Shown here: positions 25,781 to 36,941 of the stretch, one piece after another | How the letters are laid out: every line of letters starts with the position of its first letter | Position numbering within the stretch: position 1 is the stretch's first letter | Assembly: GCF_013375935.1 (NCBI RefSeq) | Contig: NZ_CP056117.1 | Coordinates: 3,410,001 to 3,474,000 of the forward strand | DNA: 64,000 bases | Source of the DNA: Enterobacter cloacae | Lineage (GTDB): Bacteria; Pseudomonadota; Gammaproteobacteria; Enterobacterales; Enterobacteriaceae | Reading direction: 5' to 3' | Position numbers and translations under genes: made by a program | The notes under the pieces: generated by a model | Databases searched by the model: none | Told to the model about the DNA's origin: nothing | What the model saw: only the letters and a program-made list of their open reading frames with translations

Positions 25781-26677
25781 ATGGATACAATCTGGGTACT
25801 TGGCGATGCGGTAGTGGATCTTCTGCCGGACGGCGAGGGTAAACTGCTGCAGTGTCCGGGCGGGGCACCGGCCAACGTCGCGGTGGGCGTCGCCCGTCTG
25901 GGCGGGAGGAGCGCATTTATCGGCCGGGTGGGCGACGATCCCTTCGGACGCTTTATGCAGAAGACGCTGGCGGACGAGAAGGTTAATACGCATTGGATGC
26001 GTCTCGATCCGCAGCATCGCACCTCCACGGTGGTGGTTGACCTCGACGACCGCGGCGAGCGCTCCTTTACCTTTATGGTTCGCCCGAGCGCTGATTTATT
26101 CCTTGAACCCGCCGATCTCCCGGCCTTTCGCGCCGGGGAGTGGCTACACGTCTGCTCCATCGCGCTCAGCGCGGAACCCAGCCGTTCTGCCGCGTTTCAG
26201 GCGATGGCGGCCATCAGACAGGCCGGCGGGTTTGTCAGCTTCGATCCCAATATTCGCGCCGATCTGTGGCACGATGAAGTAGACCTGCGCGCGTGTCTTG
26301 AGCGGGCACTGGCCTGTGCCGACGTGGTGAAGCTCTCGGTTGAAGAACTGGCGTTTTTAACCGGAAACGCGCAGGTGGACGAGGGGCTGGCGGCGCTGAT
26401 GCGCGGCTGTCGGGCCCGGCTGGTGCTGGTGACGCAGGGGAAAGAGGGGGTTACCGCCTGGCAGAAAGGCGCGTTGAGGCACTATCCCGCCACCTCCGTT
26501 GAATGCGTTGATGCCACCGGCGCGGGGGATGCCTTCGTGGCCGGGCTGCTGTTCGGGCTGGCGCGCGAGGGAGACGCCGACCTCCCGGCCGTTATCGCGA
26601 TCGCGCAGCGCTGCGGCGCGCTGGCGACCACCGCAAAGGGGGCAATGACCGCGCTGCCGTACCGTCACGAGCTGTAA
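25781..26677 (+). CDS. scrK: Fructokinase of the sucrose operon
   Basis: Phosphorylates the fructose released by ScrB to fructose 6-phosphate. The 298-residue PfkB-family kinase shows signature 1 (GGAPANVAVGVARLGGRSAF) and signature 2 with the catalytic base (DATGAGDAFVAGLL). AAGGTG precedes the ATG. It is the first gene of scrKYABR, with its own operator. A GC-rich hairpin (GGCCGCC/GGCGGCC, 26689-26706) follows. Confidence 0.92.
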   Translation: MDTIWVLGDAVVDLLPDGEGKLLQCPGGAPANVAVGVARLGGRSAFIGRVGDDPFGRFMQKTLADEKVNTHWMRLDPQHRTSTVVVDLDDRGERSFTFMVRPSADLFLEPADLPAFRAGEWLHVCSIALSAEPSRSAAFQAMAAIRQAGGFVSFDPNIRADLWHDEVDLRACLERALACADVVKLSVEELAFLTGNAQVDEGLAALMRGCRARLVLVTQGKEGVTAWQKGALRHYPATSVECVDATGAGDAFVAGLLFGLAREGDADLPAVIAIAQRCGALATTAKGAMTALPYRHEL

Positions 26678-26711
26678 TTTTCTCACCTGGCCGCCGCCCG
26701 GCGGCCTGAAC

Positions 26712-26727
26712 TGTCGCCTCGATCACA
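26712..26727 (+). promoter_or_regulatory. Possible CRP site upstream of scrY
   Basis: TGTCGCCTCGATCACA fits the CRP consensus (TGTGA-N6-TCACA) with a perfect right half. It lies just before the first scrY operator. scr regulons are catabolite-controlled in related bacteria. Confidence 0.5.
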
Positions 26728-26731
26728 CTTA

Positions 26732-26745
26732 CTAAATCGGTTTAG
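26732..26745 (+). promoter_or_regulatory. ScrR operator upstream of scrY, distal
   Basis: CTAAATCGGTTTAG, a palindrome with one changed pair relative to the other scr operators, about 100 bases before scrY. Confidence 0.75.
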
Positions 26746-26791
26746 CAAAAAACATTGCCGATCCAAAATTGCGCGGTTTAGTATCATCAGC

Positions 26792-26805
26792 CTAAACCGG
26801 TTTAG
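26792..26805 (+). promoter_or_regulatory. ScrR operator upstream of scrY, proximal
   Basis: CTAAACCGGTTTAG, a perfect 14-bp palindrome about 41 bases before scrY, 60 bases (centre to centre) from the distal copy, so both could lie on the same side of the helix. Confidence 0.85.
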
Positions 26806-26813
26806 CAATTTAG

Positions 26814-28364
<1,551 letters not shown>

Positions 28365-28370
28365 CCCTGT

Positions 28371-28397
28371 ACGCTCCCGCACCGCGGGGGCGTTTTG
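28371..28397 (+). terminator. Intercistronic hairpin between scrY and scrA
   Basis: ACGCTCCCGC and GCGGGGGCGT form a 10-bp stem (one G-T) around a 3-base loop, followed by TTTG. Position and short U-run suggest a partial terminator or mRNA stabiliser that gives more porin than permease. Confidence 0.65.
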
Positions 28398-28430
28398 AAC
28401 ATCATAAAAAGACGTCAGGAAGAGGTATCT

Positions 28431-29801
28431 ATGGATTTTTATCAAATTGCCCGCGAGCTTATTCCGCTGCTCGGCGGCAAAGAGAACATCGCCAGCGCGG
28501 CGCACTGCGCGACGCGTCTTCGTCTGGTCCTGGTCGATGATGCGCTTGCCGACCAGCAGGCCATCGGCAAGGTTGAAGGCGTAAAGGGCTGTTTTCGTAA
28601 CGCCGGACAGATGCAGGTGATCTTCGGTACGGGGGTGGTGAATAAAGTTTACGCGGCGTTTATTCAGGCGGCAGGGATTAGCGAATCCAGCAAGTCGGAG
28701 GCGGCGGATATAGCGGCACGCAAGCTGAATCCGTTCCAGCGCATCGCCCGTTTGCTCTCCAATATCTTCGTGCCGATTATTCCGGCGATTGTGGCCTCCG
28801 GCCTGCTGATGGGCCTGCTCGGGATGGTGAAAACCTACGGCTGGGTGGATCCGGACAACGCGCTTTATATCATGCTGGACATGTGCAGCTCGGCGGCGTT
28901 TATCATTCTGCCGATCCTGATTGGCTTCACCGCCGCGCGCGAGTTTGGCGGCAACCCGTATCTGGGGGCAACGCTGGGGGGCATTCTGACGCACCCGGCG
29001 CTGACCAACGCCTGGGGCGTGGCGTCCGGCTTCCAGACCATGAACTTTTTCGGCCTTGAAATTGCCATGATTGGCTATCAGGGTACCGTGTTCCCGGTGC
29101 TGCTGGCGGTGTGGTTTATGAGCATCGTGGAAAAGCAGCTGCGCCGGGCGATCCCGGACGCGTTAGATCTGATCCTGACGCCGTTCCTGACCGTCATTAT
29201 CTCCGGCTTTATCGCGCTGTTGATTATCGGCCCGGCGGGACGCGCGCTGGGCGACGGCATCTCCTTCATCCTCAGCACCCTGATTGCGCACGCGGGCTGG
29301 CTGGCGGGACTGCTGTTTGGCGGCCTGTATTCGGTCATCGTCATCACCGGTATTCACCACAGCTTCCACGCCATCGAGGCCGGGCTGCTGGGTAACCCGT
29401 CGATAGGCGTTAACTTCCTGCTGCCGATCTGGGCGATGGCGAACGTGGCGCAGGGCGGGGCGTGTCTGGCGGTGTGGTTCAAAACCCGCGATGCCAAAAT
29501 CAAAGCCATCACGCTACCGTCGGCGTTCTCGGCGATGCTGGGCATTACCGAGGCGGCGATTTTCGGTATCAACCTGCGCTTCGTGAAGCCGTTTATCGCG
29601 GCGCTGATCGGCGGCGCGGCGGGCGGCGCCTGGGTGGTGTCGGTGCACGTTTACATGACCGCCGTCGGGCTCACCGCCATTCCCGGCATGGCGATCGTAC
29701 AGGGCAGCTCGCTGCTCAACTATATTATCGGCATGGTGATAGCCTTTGGCGTGGCGTTTACCGTCTCCCTGCTGCTGAAGTATAAAACGGACTCTGAATA
29801 A
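28431..29801 (+). CDS. scrA: Sucrose-specific PTS enzyme IIBC
   Basis: Imports and phosphorylates sucrose to sucrose 6-phosphate. The 456-residue product has an N-terminal IIB domain with phospho-Cys26 (SAAHCATRLRL) and a ten-helix IIC domain with the GITE-type motif (LGITEAAIFGINLRFVKP). It has no IIA domain, which must be supplied by the glucose system. The ATG at 28431 was chosen because AGGAAGAGG precedes it and it gives the family length. The frame is open for 12 codons upstream. It overlaps scrB by one base. Confidence 0.94.
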   Translation: MDFYQIARELIPLLGGKENIASAAHCATRLRLVLVDDALADQQAIGKVEGVKGCFRNAGQMQVIFGTGVVNKVYAAFIQAAGISESSKSEAADIAARKLNPFQRIARLLSNIFVPIIPAIVASGLLMGLLGMVKTYGWVDPDNALYIMLDMCSSAAFIILPILIGFTAAREFGGNPYLGATLGGILTHPALTNAWGVASGFQTMNFFGLEIAMIGYQGTVFPVLLAVWFMSIVEKQLRRAIPDALDLILTPFLTVIISGFIALLIIGPAGRALGDGISFILSTLIAHAGWLAGLLFGGLYSVIVITGIHHSFHAIEAGLLGNPSIGVNFLLPIWAMANVAQGGACLAVWFKTRDAKIKAITLPSAFSAMLGITEAAIFGINLRFVKPFIAALIGGAAGGAWVVSVHVYMTAVGLTAIPGMAIVQGSSLLNYIIGMVIAFGVAFTVSLLLKYKTDSE

Positions 29802-31207
29802 TGACCTCTGCTTCCCGCTGGCCTGCCGTGCTGCAGGCCGTAATGAAAGGCCAGCCGCGCGCGCTGGCGGACAGCCACTATCCCCAGTGGCATCCTGCGC
29901 CGGTGACGGGGCTGATGAACGATCCGAACGGCTTTATCTGGTTTGCCGGACGTTACCACCTGTTCTATCAGTGGAACCCGCTGGAAAGCGATCATCGCTA
30001 CAAGTGCTGGGGCCACTGGAGTTCAGCGGATATGGTGCACTGGCGGCATGAGCCCATGGCGCTGATGCCCGACGAAGACTATGACCGTAACGGCTGTTAC
30101 TCCGGCAGCGCCGTGGATGATAACGGCGCGCTGACCCTGTGCTATACCGGCAACGTCAAGTTTGACGATGGCGGCCGCACCGCCTGGCAGTGTCTGGCGG
30201 TGCAAAATGACGATGGCACTTTTAGCAAGCTGGGGCCGGTGCTGCCGCTGCCGGAAGGGTATACCGGACACGTCCGGGATCCGAAGGTGTGGCGCCAGAA
30301 CGGGCTGTGGTACATGGTGCTCGGCGCGCAGGATCTACAGAAGCGGGGCAAGGTGCTGCTGTACAGATCCGGGGATTTACGCTGCTGGCAGCCCTGCGGT
30401 GAAATTGCCGGACACGGGGTGAACGGGCTTACGGATGCCGGGTATATGTGGGAGTGCCCGGATCTGTTTGCGCTCGACGGCACGCACGTCCTGATCTGCT
30501 GCCCGCAGGGGCTGGCGCGCGAGCCGCACCGCTATCTCAACACCTATCTGGCCGTCTGGATGAGCGGGGCGTTTGATGAGGAAACGGCTGCCTTTGCGCA
30601 CGGCGAGCTGCACGAGCTTGATGCCGGTTTCGAATTTTACGCGCCGCAAACCGCGGTGGCAGAGGACGGCCGACGTATTCTTATCGGCTGGATGGGCGTG
30701 CCGGACGGGGAGGAGATGCTCCAGCCGACCCGCGCGCACGGCTGGATCCATCAGATGAGCTGTCCACGAGAGCTACGCTTTCGCGACGGTAAGCTCCTGC
30801 AAACTCCGGTGCGCGAGCTGGAAACGCTGCGCGAGGAGGAAAATTACTGGCAGGGTCGCGCCGACGATGCGCCGGAACTGGACGGAACGCGCCTGGAGTT
30901 CGAGCTGAGCGCCTCGCGCGTGAACGTGGATTTTGCCGGGACGTTGCGGCTCGCTGTCGATGACGAGGGTATACGCCTGGAGCGGGCCAGCCTGAAAACC
31001 GGAGAAACGTTAACCCGCTACTGGCGGGGAGAGGTGCACCATCTGCGCGTGCTGTGCGACCGTTCCAGCGTTGAAATTTTCATCAATCACGGTGAAGGGG
31101 TCATGAGCAGCCGCTATTTTCCCGACCATCCGGCACGGGTGCGCGTCGAAGGTGCGTCCGACATCACATTACGCTACTGGTCGCTGCGCAGCTGCATGAT
31201 AGAATAG
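29801..31207 (+). CDS. scrB: Sucrose-6-phosphate hydrolase
   Basis: Glycoside hydrolase family 32 invertase that splits sucrose 6-phosphate into glucose 6-phosphate and fructose. The 468-residue product shows the nucleophile in GLMNDPNGF (Asp41), the RDP motif (VRDPKVW) and the acid/base in MWECPDLF, then the C-terminal beta-sandwich ([19 protein letters not shown]). It overlaps scrA by one base (TAATG), so it is coupled. Confidence 0.95.
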   Translation: MTSASRWPAVLQAVMKGQPRALADSHYPQWHPAPVTGLMNDPNGFIWFAGRYHLFYQWNPLESDHRYKCWGHWSSADMVHWRHEPMALMPDEDYDRNGCYSGSAVDDNGALTLCYTGNVKFDDGGRTAWQCLAVQNDDGTFSKLGPVLPLPEGYTGHVRDPKVWRQNGLWYMVLGAQDLQKRGKVLLYRSGDLRCWQPCGEIAGHGVNGLTDAGYMWECPDLFALDGTHVLICCPQGLAREPHRYLNTYLAVWMSGAFDEETAAFAHGELHELDAGFEFYAPQTAVAEDGRRILIGWMGVPDGEEMLQPTRAHGWIHQMSCPRELRFRDGKLLQTPVRELETLREEENYWQGRADDAPELDGTRLEFELSASRVNVDFAGTLRLAVDDEGIRLERASLKTGETLTRYWRGEVHHLRVLCDRSSVEIFINHGEGVMSSRYFPDHPARVRVEGASDITLRYWSLRSCMIE

Positions 31208-31235
31208 CGGTTTTGGCAGCCGGAACCAGGTCGTT

Positions 31236-32252
31236 GTGAGAAAAACAAAACGCGTTACCATTAAAGACATTGCGGAGCTGGCGGGGGTGTCAAAAGCCAC
31301 CGCCAGCCTGGTGCTGAACGGCCGCAGCAAAGAGCTTCGGGTGGCGGAGGAGACGCGCGAGCGCGTGCTGGCGATTGCCAAAGAGCACCATTACCAGCCC
31401 AGCATTCACGCCCGTTCGCTGCGGGATAACCGCAGCCACACCATTGGTCTGGTGGTGCCGGAGATCACCAACTACGGTTTTGCCGTCTTTTCTCACGAAC
31501 TGGAGACCCTGTGCCGCGAGGCGGGCGTTCAGCTGCTGATCTCGTGTAGCGATGAAAATCCGGGCCAGGAGACGGTGGTGGTCAATAACATGGTGGCGCG
31601 CCAGGTGGACGGGCTGATCGTCGCCTCCAGCATGCTTAACGACGCGGACTATCAGAAGCTGAGCGAACAGCTGCCGGTGGTGCTCTTTGACCGCCATATG
31701 AACGACAGCTCTCTGCCGCCGGTCATCACCGATTCGATTACCCCTACCGCTGAACTGGTGGCCGAAATTGCTCGCCAGCATCCAGATGAGTTCTATTTCC
31801 TCGGCGGACAGCCGCGGTTATCCCCGACGCGAGACCGCCTGGAAGGGTTTAAGCAGGGGCTGCGCGACGCCGGCGTTGAGCTACGCCCGGAGTGGATCGT
31901 TCATGGCAATTACCACCCAAGCTCCGGCTACGAAATGTTTGCTGAACTGTGCGCGCGCCTTGGCCGCCCGCCTGAAGCCCTCTTTACCGCCGCCTGCGGT
32001 CTGCTGGAAGGGGTGTTACGCTACATGGGCCAGCATAACCTGCTGCAAAGCGAAATACGCCTGGCCAGCTTTGACGACCACTATCTGTATGATTCTTTAA
32101 CCCTTCCCGTTGATACCATCCGTCAGGACAATCGCCAGCTCGCCTGGCACTGCTTCGATCTGATTGGCAAACTGATTGAAGGAGAAACGCCGGAGCCGAT
32201 CCAGCGGAAGCTGGACGCCACGCTGCGGCGGCGATACAGCGGCACGAAATAA
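31236..32252 (+). CDS. scrR: Sucrose operon repressor, LacI family
   Basis: A 338-residue LacI-type repressor. The DNA-binding domain is at the start ([20 protein letters not shown]), the hinge follows ([14 protein letters not shown]), and a periplasmic-binding-like domain senses fructose or fructose phosphate in the family. It starts with GTG at 31236. It is the last gene of scrKYABR, and its likely targets are the three TAAACCGGTTTA palindromes found upstream of scrK and scrY. Confidence 0.92.
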   Translation: MRKTKRVTIKDIAELAGVSKATASLVLNGRSKELRVAEETRERVLAIAKEHHYQPSIHARSLRDNRSHTIGLVVPEITNYGFAVFSHELETLCREAGVQLLISCSDENPGQETVVVNNMVARQVDGLIVASSMLNDADYQKLSEQLPVVLFDRHMNDSSLPPVITDSITPTAELVAEIARQHPDEFYFLGGQPRLSPTRDRLEGFKQGLRDAGVELRPEWIVHGNYHPSSGYEMFAELCARLGRPPEALFTAACGLLEGVLRYMGQHNLLQSEIRLASFDDHYLYDSLTLPVDTIRQDNRQLAWHCFDLIGKLIEGETPEPIQRKLDATLRRRYSGTK

Positions 32253-32284
32253 AAACGACTTACGGATACATCAATAACTTTAAT

Positions 32285-32311
32285 TAATTAAAGATCTGAT
32301 TCAGCCGATAA
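32285..32311 (+). promoter_or_regulatory. FliA (sigma-28) promoter of the chemoreceptor gene
   Basis: A perfect GCCGATAA -10 element (32304-32311) with TAAT exactly 15 bases upstream, against the consensus TAAA-N15-GCCGATAA. It lies 32 bases before the receptor ATG. Confidence 0.75.
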
Positions 32312-32342
32312 CCAAAGGGAAATTATATCTCTGAGGTGTGTT

Positions 32343-33893
32343 ATGTCGTTGAAAAAATCATCACTGATTGTCCTGTTTTCCCTGCTTTTCTTCTTTGTGG
32401 CCAGCACCATTACCAGCGTTGGGCTCATCATAAAAAGTAATAATTCGCTGGATAACGTGAACAAAGAAATTCAGGTCGTGCTGTCCATCATCGACCCCAT
32501 CAACCACAGCCGGACCCTGCGCGTCAGGGTTATGGAGTATGTGAAAATGGTGGAGGCAGGGGATACCTCGGATCGGTCTGCGAAGCTGGCATCGGTGAAA
32601 GAGGCGCTGACCAAAGCCGACGGCGCCTTTTCGGCATTTATGGCCGCGCCGCGTTTGCAGGATGAAGCCTCACTGATTACCGCCTACCGGGACGCGTGGC
32701 AAAACTACCGTAACCAGGGGCTGGAGCCGCTGATCGCCGCAGCCGCTTCCCAGGACGTGGCGCGATTCAACGCGCTTATTCCGGTGGTGTCTCAGCTCGA
32801 TCGCCAGTATGAGATTGTGCTCGACCAGATCCTCTCCGTTCACCAGACGTACGCCAAAAGCCTGAACGAGGATGCGAGCAGCAATTTCGTGTCAGGGCTG
32901 GTTATCATCGCCAGCATTGCCCTGCTGTTTGTGGTGGTGATTATCGCCGTCAGCGTCCTGATGAAACGGGTCGTCTTCGCGCCGGTCAACCTGGCGCGCG
33001 AGCACTGTAGCCAGATTGCAGCCGGGAAGCTGGACGTTCCGGTACCCGTTAAGCCTCACTCAGGCAATGAAATCGATCGCCTGATGGGATCGATGGAGCA
33101 GATGCGCCAGGCGCTGCTCGCGACCATTTCTCAGGTGCGCGATGCCAGCCATACCGTAACGCACGCGGCGCAGGAAATTGCCTCCGGCAATATCGACCTG
33201 GCCTCGCGCACTGAACAGCAGGCTTCCGCCTTAACCCAGACGGCCGCCAGCATGGAAGAGCTGAGCGCGACGGTGGCGAACAATACTGAAAACGTATTCC
33301 AGGCGGGTAAGCTGGTGCAGGACGCGGTGAAAAATGCCCGTACCGGAGAAGCGGTAACCCGCGACGTTATCGAAACGATGAATACCATCGCCTCTAACTC
33401 GAAGCGCATTGAGGATATCACCAGCGTGATTAACAGCATTGCGTTCCAGACCAACATTCTGGCGCTGAACGCGGCAGTTGAAGCAGCGCGTGCCGGCACG
33501 CAGGGGCGTGGCTTCGCGGTGGTGGCAAGCGAAGTCCGCACCCTGGCGCAGAAAAGCGCGGTGGCAGCGAAGGATATCGAAAATCTCATCGCCCAGTCCG
33601 TTTCCAGCGTGAAGAACGGCGCGGAGCTGGTTAACCGCTCGGGAGAGGTGATCGATTCTATTATTACATCGGTGAATAAGGTTAATAGCCTGATGGAGCA
33701 GATCTCGGTTGCCTCCGAGGAGCAGAGCCGCGGGATTGGTCAGGTCGGGCAGGCCGTGACCGAGATGGATGGCGTAACTCAGCAGAACGCGGCGCTGGTG
33801 CAGCAGTCCGCCGCCGCCGCGGCCTCGCTGGAGGAGCAGGCGCAGCAGCTGTCGCAGAGTATTTCGAGTTTCAGCCTGCCCAGGACGGCATGA
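32343..33893 (+). CDS. Methyl-accepting chemotaxis protein
   Basis: Transmembrane chemoreceptor of 516 residues. It has TM1 (about 7-29), a periplasmic four-helix-bundle sensor (about 30-185), TM2 (about 187-210), HAMP (about 211-265) and a cytoplasmic signalling coiled coil with the invariant tip ([19 protein letters not shown]). It ends SFSLPRTA and lacks the NWETF-type pentapeptide that binds the methylation enzymes, so it is a low-abundance type receptor relying on others for methylation. GAGGTG precedes the ATG, and a FliA promoter couples it to flagellar gene expression. Ligand unknown. Confidence 0.92.
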   Translation: MSLKKSSLIVLFSLLFFFVASTITSVGLIIKSNNSLDNVNKEIQVVLSIIDPINHSRTLRVRVMEYVKMVEAGDTSDRSAKLASVKEALTKADGAFSAFMAAPRLQDEASLITAYRDAWQNYRNQGLEPLIAAAASQDVARFNALIPVVSQLDRQYEIVLDQILSVHQTYAKSLNEDASSNFVSGLVIIASIALLFVVVIIAVSVLMKRVVFAPVNLAREHCSQIAAGKLDVPVPVKPHSGNEIDRLMGSMEQMRQALLATISQVRDASHTVTHAAQEIASGNIDLASRTEQQASALTQTAASMEELSATVANNTENVFQAGKLVQDAVKNARTGEAVTRDVIETMNTIASNSKRIEDITSVINSIAFQTNILALNAAVEAARAGTQGRGFAVVASEVRTLAQKSAVAAKDIENLIAQSVSSVKNGAELVNRSGEVIDSIITSVNKVNSLMEQISVASEEQSRGIGQVGQAVTEMDGVTQQNAALVQQSAAAAASLEEQAQQLSQSISSFSLPRTA

Positions 33894-33958
33894 CGGACAG
33901 GCGTTGACAGGGCAATAAACTTCGACCACTCTAAAAACAATATCTTAGAGAGGTCGTT

Positions 33959-34735
33959 ATGCTTCAACGGTTTGCAAAGAAAAAGGCGCTGTTACTTTCT
34001 GCTCTGCTGGTTTCCGGGCTGGTCAGGGCAGAAGAGTCGCTTCCTGACGTGGTGAAGACATTCAGCGAGCAGCAGGACATCAAAATCATCAAGAAAATTG
34101 ACGCCCCCGGCGGCGCGCCAGCGTGGCTGGGGCAATATCAGGATATGGGCGTCACCCTCTTTTTGACCCCTGACGGGAAGCATGTGGTGTCGGGCTATCT
34201 GTATGATGAGAAGGGAACAAACCTTAGCGAGGCCCTGTTCCAGAAAGAAATCTACGCGCCGTTGGGCCGCGAAATGTGGAAAAAGCTTAACGCGGCGCAC
34301 CCGCTGAAAGAGGGCGCAGATACGGCGCCGCGTAAGGTCTTTGTCTTTGCCGACCCGTTCTGCCCGTACTGCAAGCAGTTCTGGGCTGAAGCGCAGCCGT
34401 GGGTGAAGGCCGGCAAGGTCCAGCTCAACACGCTCCTGGTCGCGTTCCTTAACCCGAAAAGCGGGCGTAACGCCTCTGCGATCCTGAATGCCAAAGATCC
34501 GGTATCGGCATGGAAAGAGTACGAACTGTCCGGCGGCAAAAAATTGCCTAAACCTGACGGGGCGGCATCCCGGGAAACCGTTGAGATCCTGCAAAACCAC
34601 CAGACGCTAATGGACAGCCTCGGTGCGAACGCGACGCCGGCAATTTATTACCTGAACGAGCAAAACGAACTGCAGCAGGTCGTGGGGATGCCGGACGCAA
34701 AACAGCTTGAGGCGATGTTCGGGCCGAAGCCGTAG
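33959..34735 (+). CDS. dsbG: Periplasmic disulfide isomerase/thiol-disulfide oxidase DsbG
   Basis: Homodimeric periplasmic chaperone that protects single cysteines from oxidation and shuffles disulfides, kept reduced by DsbD. The 258-residue product has a signal peptide (cleaved after VRA), a dimerisation domain (YQDMGVTLFLTPDGKHVVSG), a thioredoxin domain with active site C135-P-Y-C138 (FADPFCPYCKQFW) and cis-proline loop NATPAIYY. GAGAGG precedes the ATG. It is at a different locus from E. coli dsbG. Confidence 0.9.
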   Translation: MLQRFAKKKALLLSALLVSGLVRAEESLPDVVKTFSEQQDIKIIKKIDAPGGAPAWLGQYQDMGVTLFLTPDGKHVVSGYLYDEKGTNLSEALFQKEIYAPLGREMWKKLNAAHPLKEGADTAPRKVFVFADPFCPYCKQFWAEAQPWVKAGKVQLNTLLVAFLNPKSGRNASAILNAKDPVSAWKEYELSGGKKLPKPDGAASRETVEILQNHQTLMDSLGANATPAIYYLNEQNELQQVVGMPDAKQLEAMFGPKP

Positions 34736-34748
34736 GCGCGCAAAAGAG

Positions 34749-34780
34749 AGGCAGAAACGGGGCGTTTCTGCCTGTTCTCC
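34749..34780. terminator. Bidirectional hairpin between dsbG and digH
   Basis: AGGCAGAAAC-GGGGC-GTTTCTGCCT is a perfect 10-bp stem between two convergent genes. The T-run on either side is weak. Confidence 0.65.
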
Positions 34781-34781
34781 T

Positions 34782-36074
34782 TCAGCTTCCCCAGCGCCCG
34801 CGAAGGTAATTCACCGCCTCCTGGGTCTGGGGCTGATTAAGATAGTCTTCGCGGAACAGGATCGTGCCCTTTACGTCCGGCAGTGAATCATTCAGATCCA
34901 GCTGTTTTTTCAGCTCCGGCACGCCGCCGTTCACCGTCCAGTCCGGTTCATTTCGGGAAGGCGCGCCGACTTTATAAAATGCGATCCCGATATAGAGGCG
35001 GGTATGGGTCGGCTTCACCACGTCGGCCCACCATTTTGTCAGCACATCGTAGCGCGCGGCATCCCGGGCGAACGGCCAGTAGATCTGCGGCGCGATGTAG
35101 TCCAGTAAGCCCTGCTGTACCCACTTGCGGGTGTCCGCGTAGGATTCATCATAGGCTGCCGCGCCGCGCGTGTCCGAGCCCGCCGGGTCGAACGAGCGGT
35201 TGCGCCAGACGCCTGCCGGGCTGACGCCAAATTCAACCTCAGGTTTAGCCTGCTTAATCGCCCGCGAAACCTGCACAATCAGCTCCTGCGTGTTGTGCCG
35301 CCGCCAGTCCGCTTTTGACGCAAACCCCTCGCCGTAGCGCCTGAAGGTGTAAGCATCGTTCAGGGTGGAGCCGGGCGTCTCCGTGTAGAAATAATCATCG
35401 AACTGTACGCCTTCAATGGCGTAGCGATCCACTACCTCCATCACTACACGGGTTATCCAGTCCCGCACTTCCGGAATGCCCGGATCGAGGACAAAGCGAT
35501 CCCCTGAGGTGCGTATCCATTCGGGATGCTGCACGTAGACGCTGGAAGGGCGAAGCGACGAGGTCCGGTTAAGCGCGGCGATGGTCGAGGGCTTAGTGTT
35601 AGTGGAAACGCGATACGGGTTAAACCAGGCGTGAACCTTCATGCCACGCCGGTGGGCCTCATCCAGCATAAACTGGAGCGGATCGTAGCCCGGGTATTCC
35701 CCGATAGTCCCCGTCAGGGTATCTGACCACGGCAGTATGTCGGAGGACCACAGCGCCGTACTGTCCGGTTTAACCTGGAAGAAGACGGTGTTGATCCCCA
35801 GGCTTTTTAGCTTGTCCAGTTTGTCCGTCAGCGCACGCTGCTGTTGGGCGATACGCTGCTCCGCGCTGCGGCCATTTACCGACGACACCGGCGGCCAGTC
35901 GAGGCGGGAGACGGTCGCCAGCCAGATCCCGCGCATGGGCTGGTTTGCCTGCGGTAGAGGTTTATTTGCCTGCGGCAGTGGCGTAACGAGCGACTTCGGC
36001 GGCGTGGAGGTGCAGCTTACAAGTAAAAGCGCGCAGCCAAGCAGCGCGCCGGTCCGTTTTACAGGTCGCATCAT
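34782..36074 (-). CDS. digH: Outer-membrane lipoprotein glycosidase DigH (YddW), acting on denuded peptidoglycan
   Basis: Glycosyl hydrolase-like lipoprotein of the DUF187 (GHL10) family; the E. coli orthologue cuts peptidoglycan strands lacking stem peptides. The 430-residue product has a lipoprotein signal ending LLLVSCTST (lipobox Cys) and the family blocks MRGIWLATVSRLDWPP, FFQVKPDSTALW, VHAWFNPYRVS, GVQFDDYFY and DYIAPQIYWPF. The start at 36074 gives a normal signal peptide and lies 7 bases after the upstream gene's stop. The frame is open for 36 codons more without homology. Confidence 0.9.
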   Translation of the reverse strand: MMRPVKRTGALLGCALLLVSCTSTPPKSLVTPLPQANKPLPQANQPMRGIWLATVSRLDWPPVSSVNGRSAEQRIAQQQRALTDKLDKLKSLGINTVFFQVKPDSTALWSSDILPWSDTLTGTIGEYPGYDPLQFMLDEAHRRGMKVHAWFNPYRVSTNTKPSTIAALNRTSSLRPSSVYVQHPEWIRTSGDRFVLDPGIPEVRDWITRVVMEVVDRYAIEGVQFDDYFYTETPGSTLNDAYTFRRYGEGFASKADWRRHNTQELIVQVSRAIKQAKPEVEFGVSPAGVWRNRSFDPAGSDTRGAAAYDESYADTRKWVQQGLLDYIAPQIYWPFARDAARYDVLTKWWADVVKPTHTRLYIGIAFYKVGAPSRNEPDWTVNGGVPELKKQLDLNDSLPDVKGTILFREDYLNQPQTQEAVNYLRGRWGS

Positions 36075-36081
36075 TGGCGTA

Positions 36082-36369
36082 TCAGCTCCTGGGTGTCCGG
36101 CTTTCCGTCCAGGGATTAAAGGCCGGTTCGTCCTGTTCTGCGGGACCGTCATCATGAAGGGAGTCAAGATAGAGGGCTTCAACTTCCGCGCGCGCCCACG
36201 GGGTGCGGCGCAGGAACTTCAGGCTCGACTTAACGCTCGGGTCTTTTCGAAAACAGTTAATTTTGATGCGGTTGCCCAGCTCGTTCCAGCCGTAGCGCGC
36301 AACAAGCGCGTTAACCTGCATCTCGAGCGTTACGCCATGCAAAGGATCGTTGGAAACAGGTGCAGTCAT
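36082..36369 (-). CDS. VF530 family DNA-binding protein
   Basis: A 95-residue protein of the VF530/DUF2132 family, a small helical fold described as DNA-binding. The typical core is present: [48 protein letters not shown]. It is followed at once by digH on the same strand, so the two are probably cotranscribed. The acidic C-terminal tail ([15 protein letters not shown]) is variable in the family. Role unknown. Confidence 0.85.
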   Translation of the reverse strand: MTAPVSNDPLHGVTLEMQVNALVARYGWNELGNRIKINCFRKDPSVKSSLKFLRRTPWARAEVEALYLDSLHDDGPAEQDEPAFNPWTESRTPRS

Positions 36370-36460
36370 AGGCGTCCGGTAGTCTCATTTATTATGGGGA
36401 ATGGAATAAACGATGAAAGGTTACAAGAAAGCAGGGGAAGCGGCAATTTAAGCGTAAGGT

Positions 36461-36920
36461 TCTTCACCCCGCAGGGCTGAGGGTTCCCCACAAATTAATG
36501 CGAGCACTAAGCAATCCCCTCGCCCCTCCGGGGAGAGGGTTAGGGTGAGGGGAACATACGGCGGTGGTGGTCATTCCGTTCACGTTATGTTCCTTGCTAC
36601 TCTGTAACGACATGACCGGTGAACGTGCCAGGGTGGCTCAGTCGCCACCACCCTGGCGACCCGGGCTCCCGGCGGTAAATCGCCGCTTCGCGGTGCCCTC
36701 GGCTTATTCCTTCCGGCTTATCGGGTACGGGCGGATGTAACGTCCCTGTAAAGCCGCCCTCTCGGCGCATCCCTGCGCCTCGCCCCGGCCTGCAGGAAAC
36801 GCCTCAGCGATTTACAGCCGGACCAGGGCATCGCTGACAGCCCTCAGTCATTCAGAAAGCAACATTATTGCTACTGCTTAAAAATAACTGGGGAACCCTC
36901 AGCCCCGCAGGGGGTGAAGA
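36461..36920. repeat. Structured non-coding element bounded by terminal inverted repeats
   Basis: Left arm 36461-36490 (TCTTCACCCC-GCAGGGCTGA-GGGTTCCCCA) and right arm 36889-36920 are inverted copies. They differ only by a two-base gap and one change in the CCCC/GCAGGG stretch. The 400 bases between them have no ORF and are rich in dyads: a CCCCTC...GAGGGG palindrome near 36515-36552, GGAACATA/TATGTTCC near 36550-36593, a perfect 10-bp stem GCCAGGGTGG/CCACCCTGGC (36627-36657), and TCAGCGA/TCGCTGA near 36810-36840. This layout fits a MITE-like or REPIN-like non-autonomous element, or an inserted structured RNA. No target duplication was established. Confidence 0.55.
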
Positions 36921-36941
36921 GAGGAGATTGCAGGGATAACC

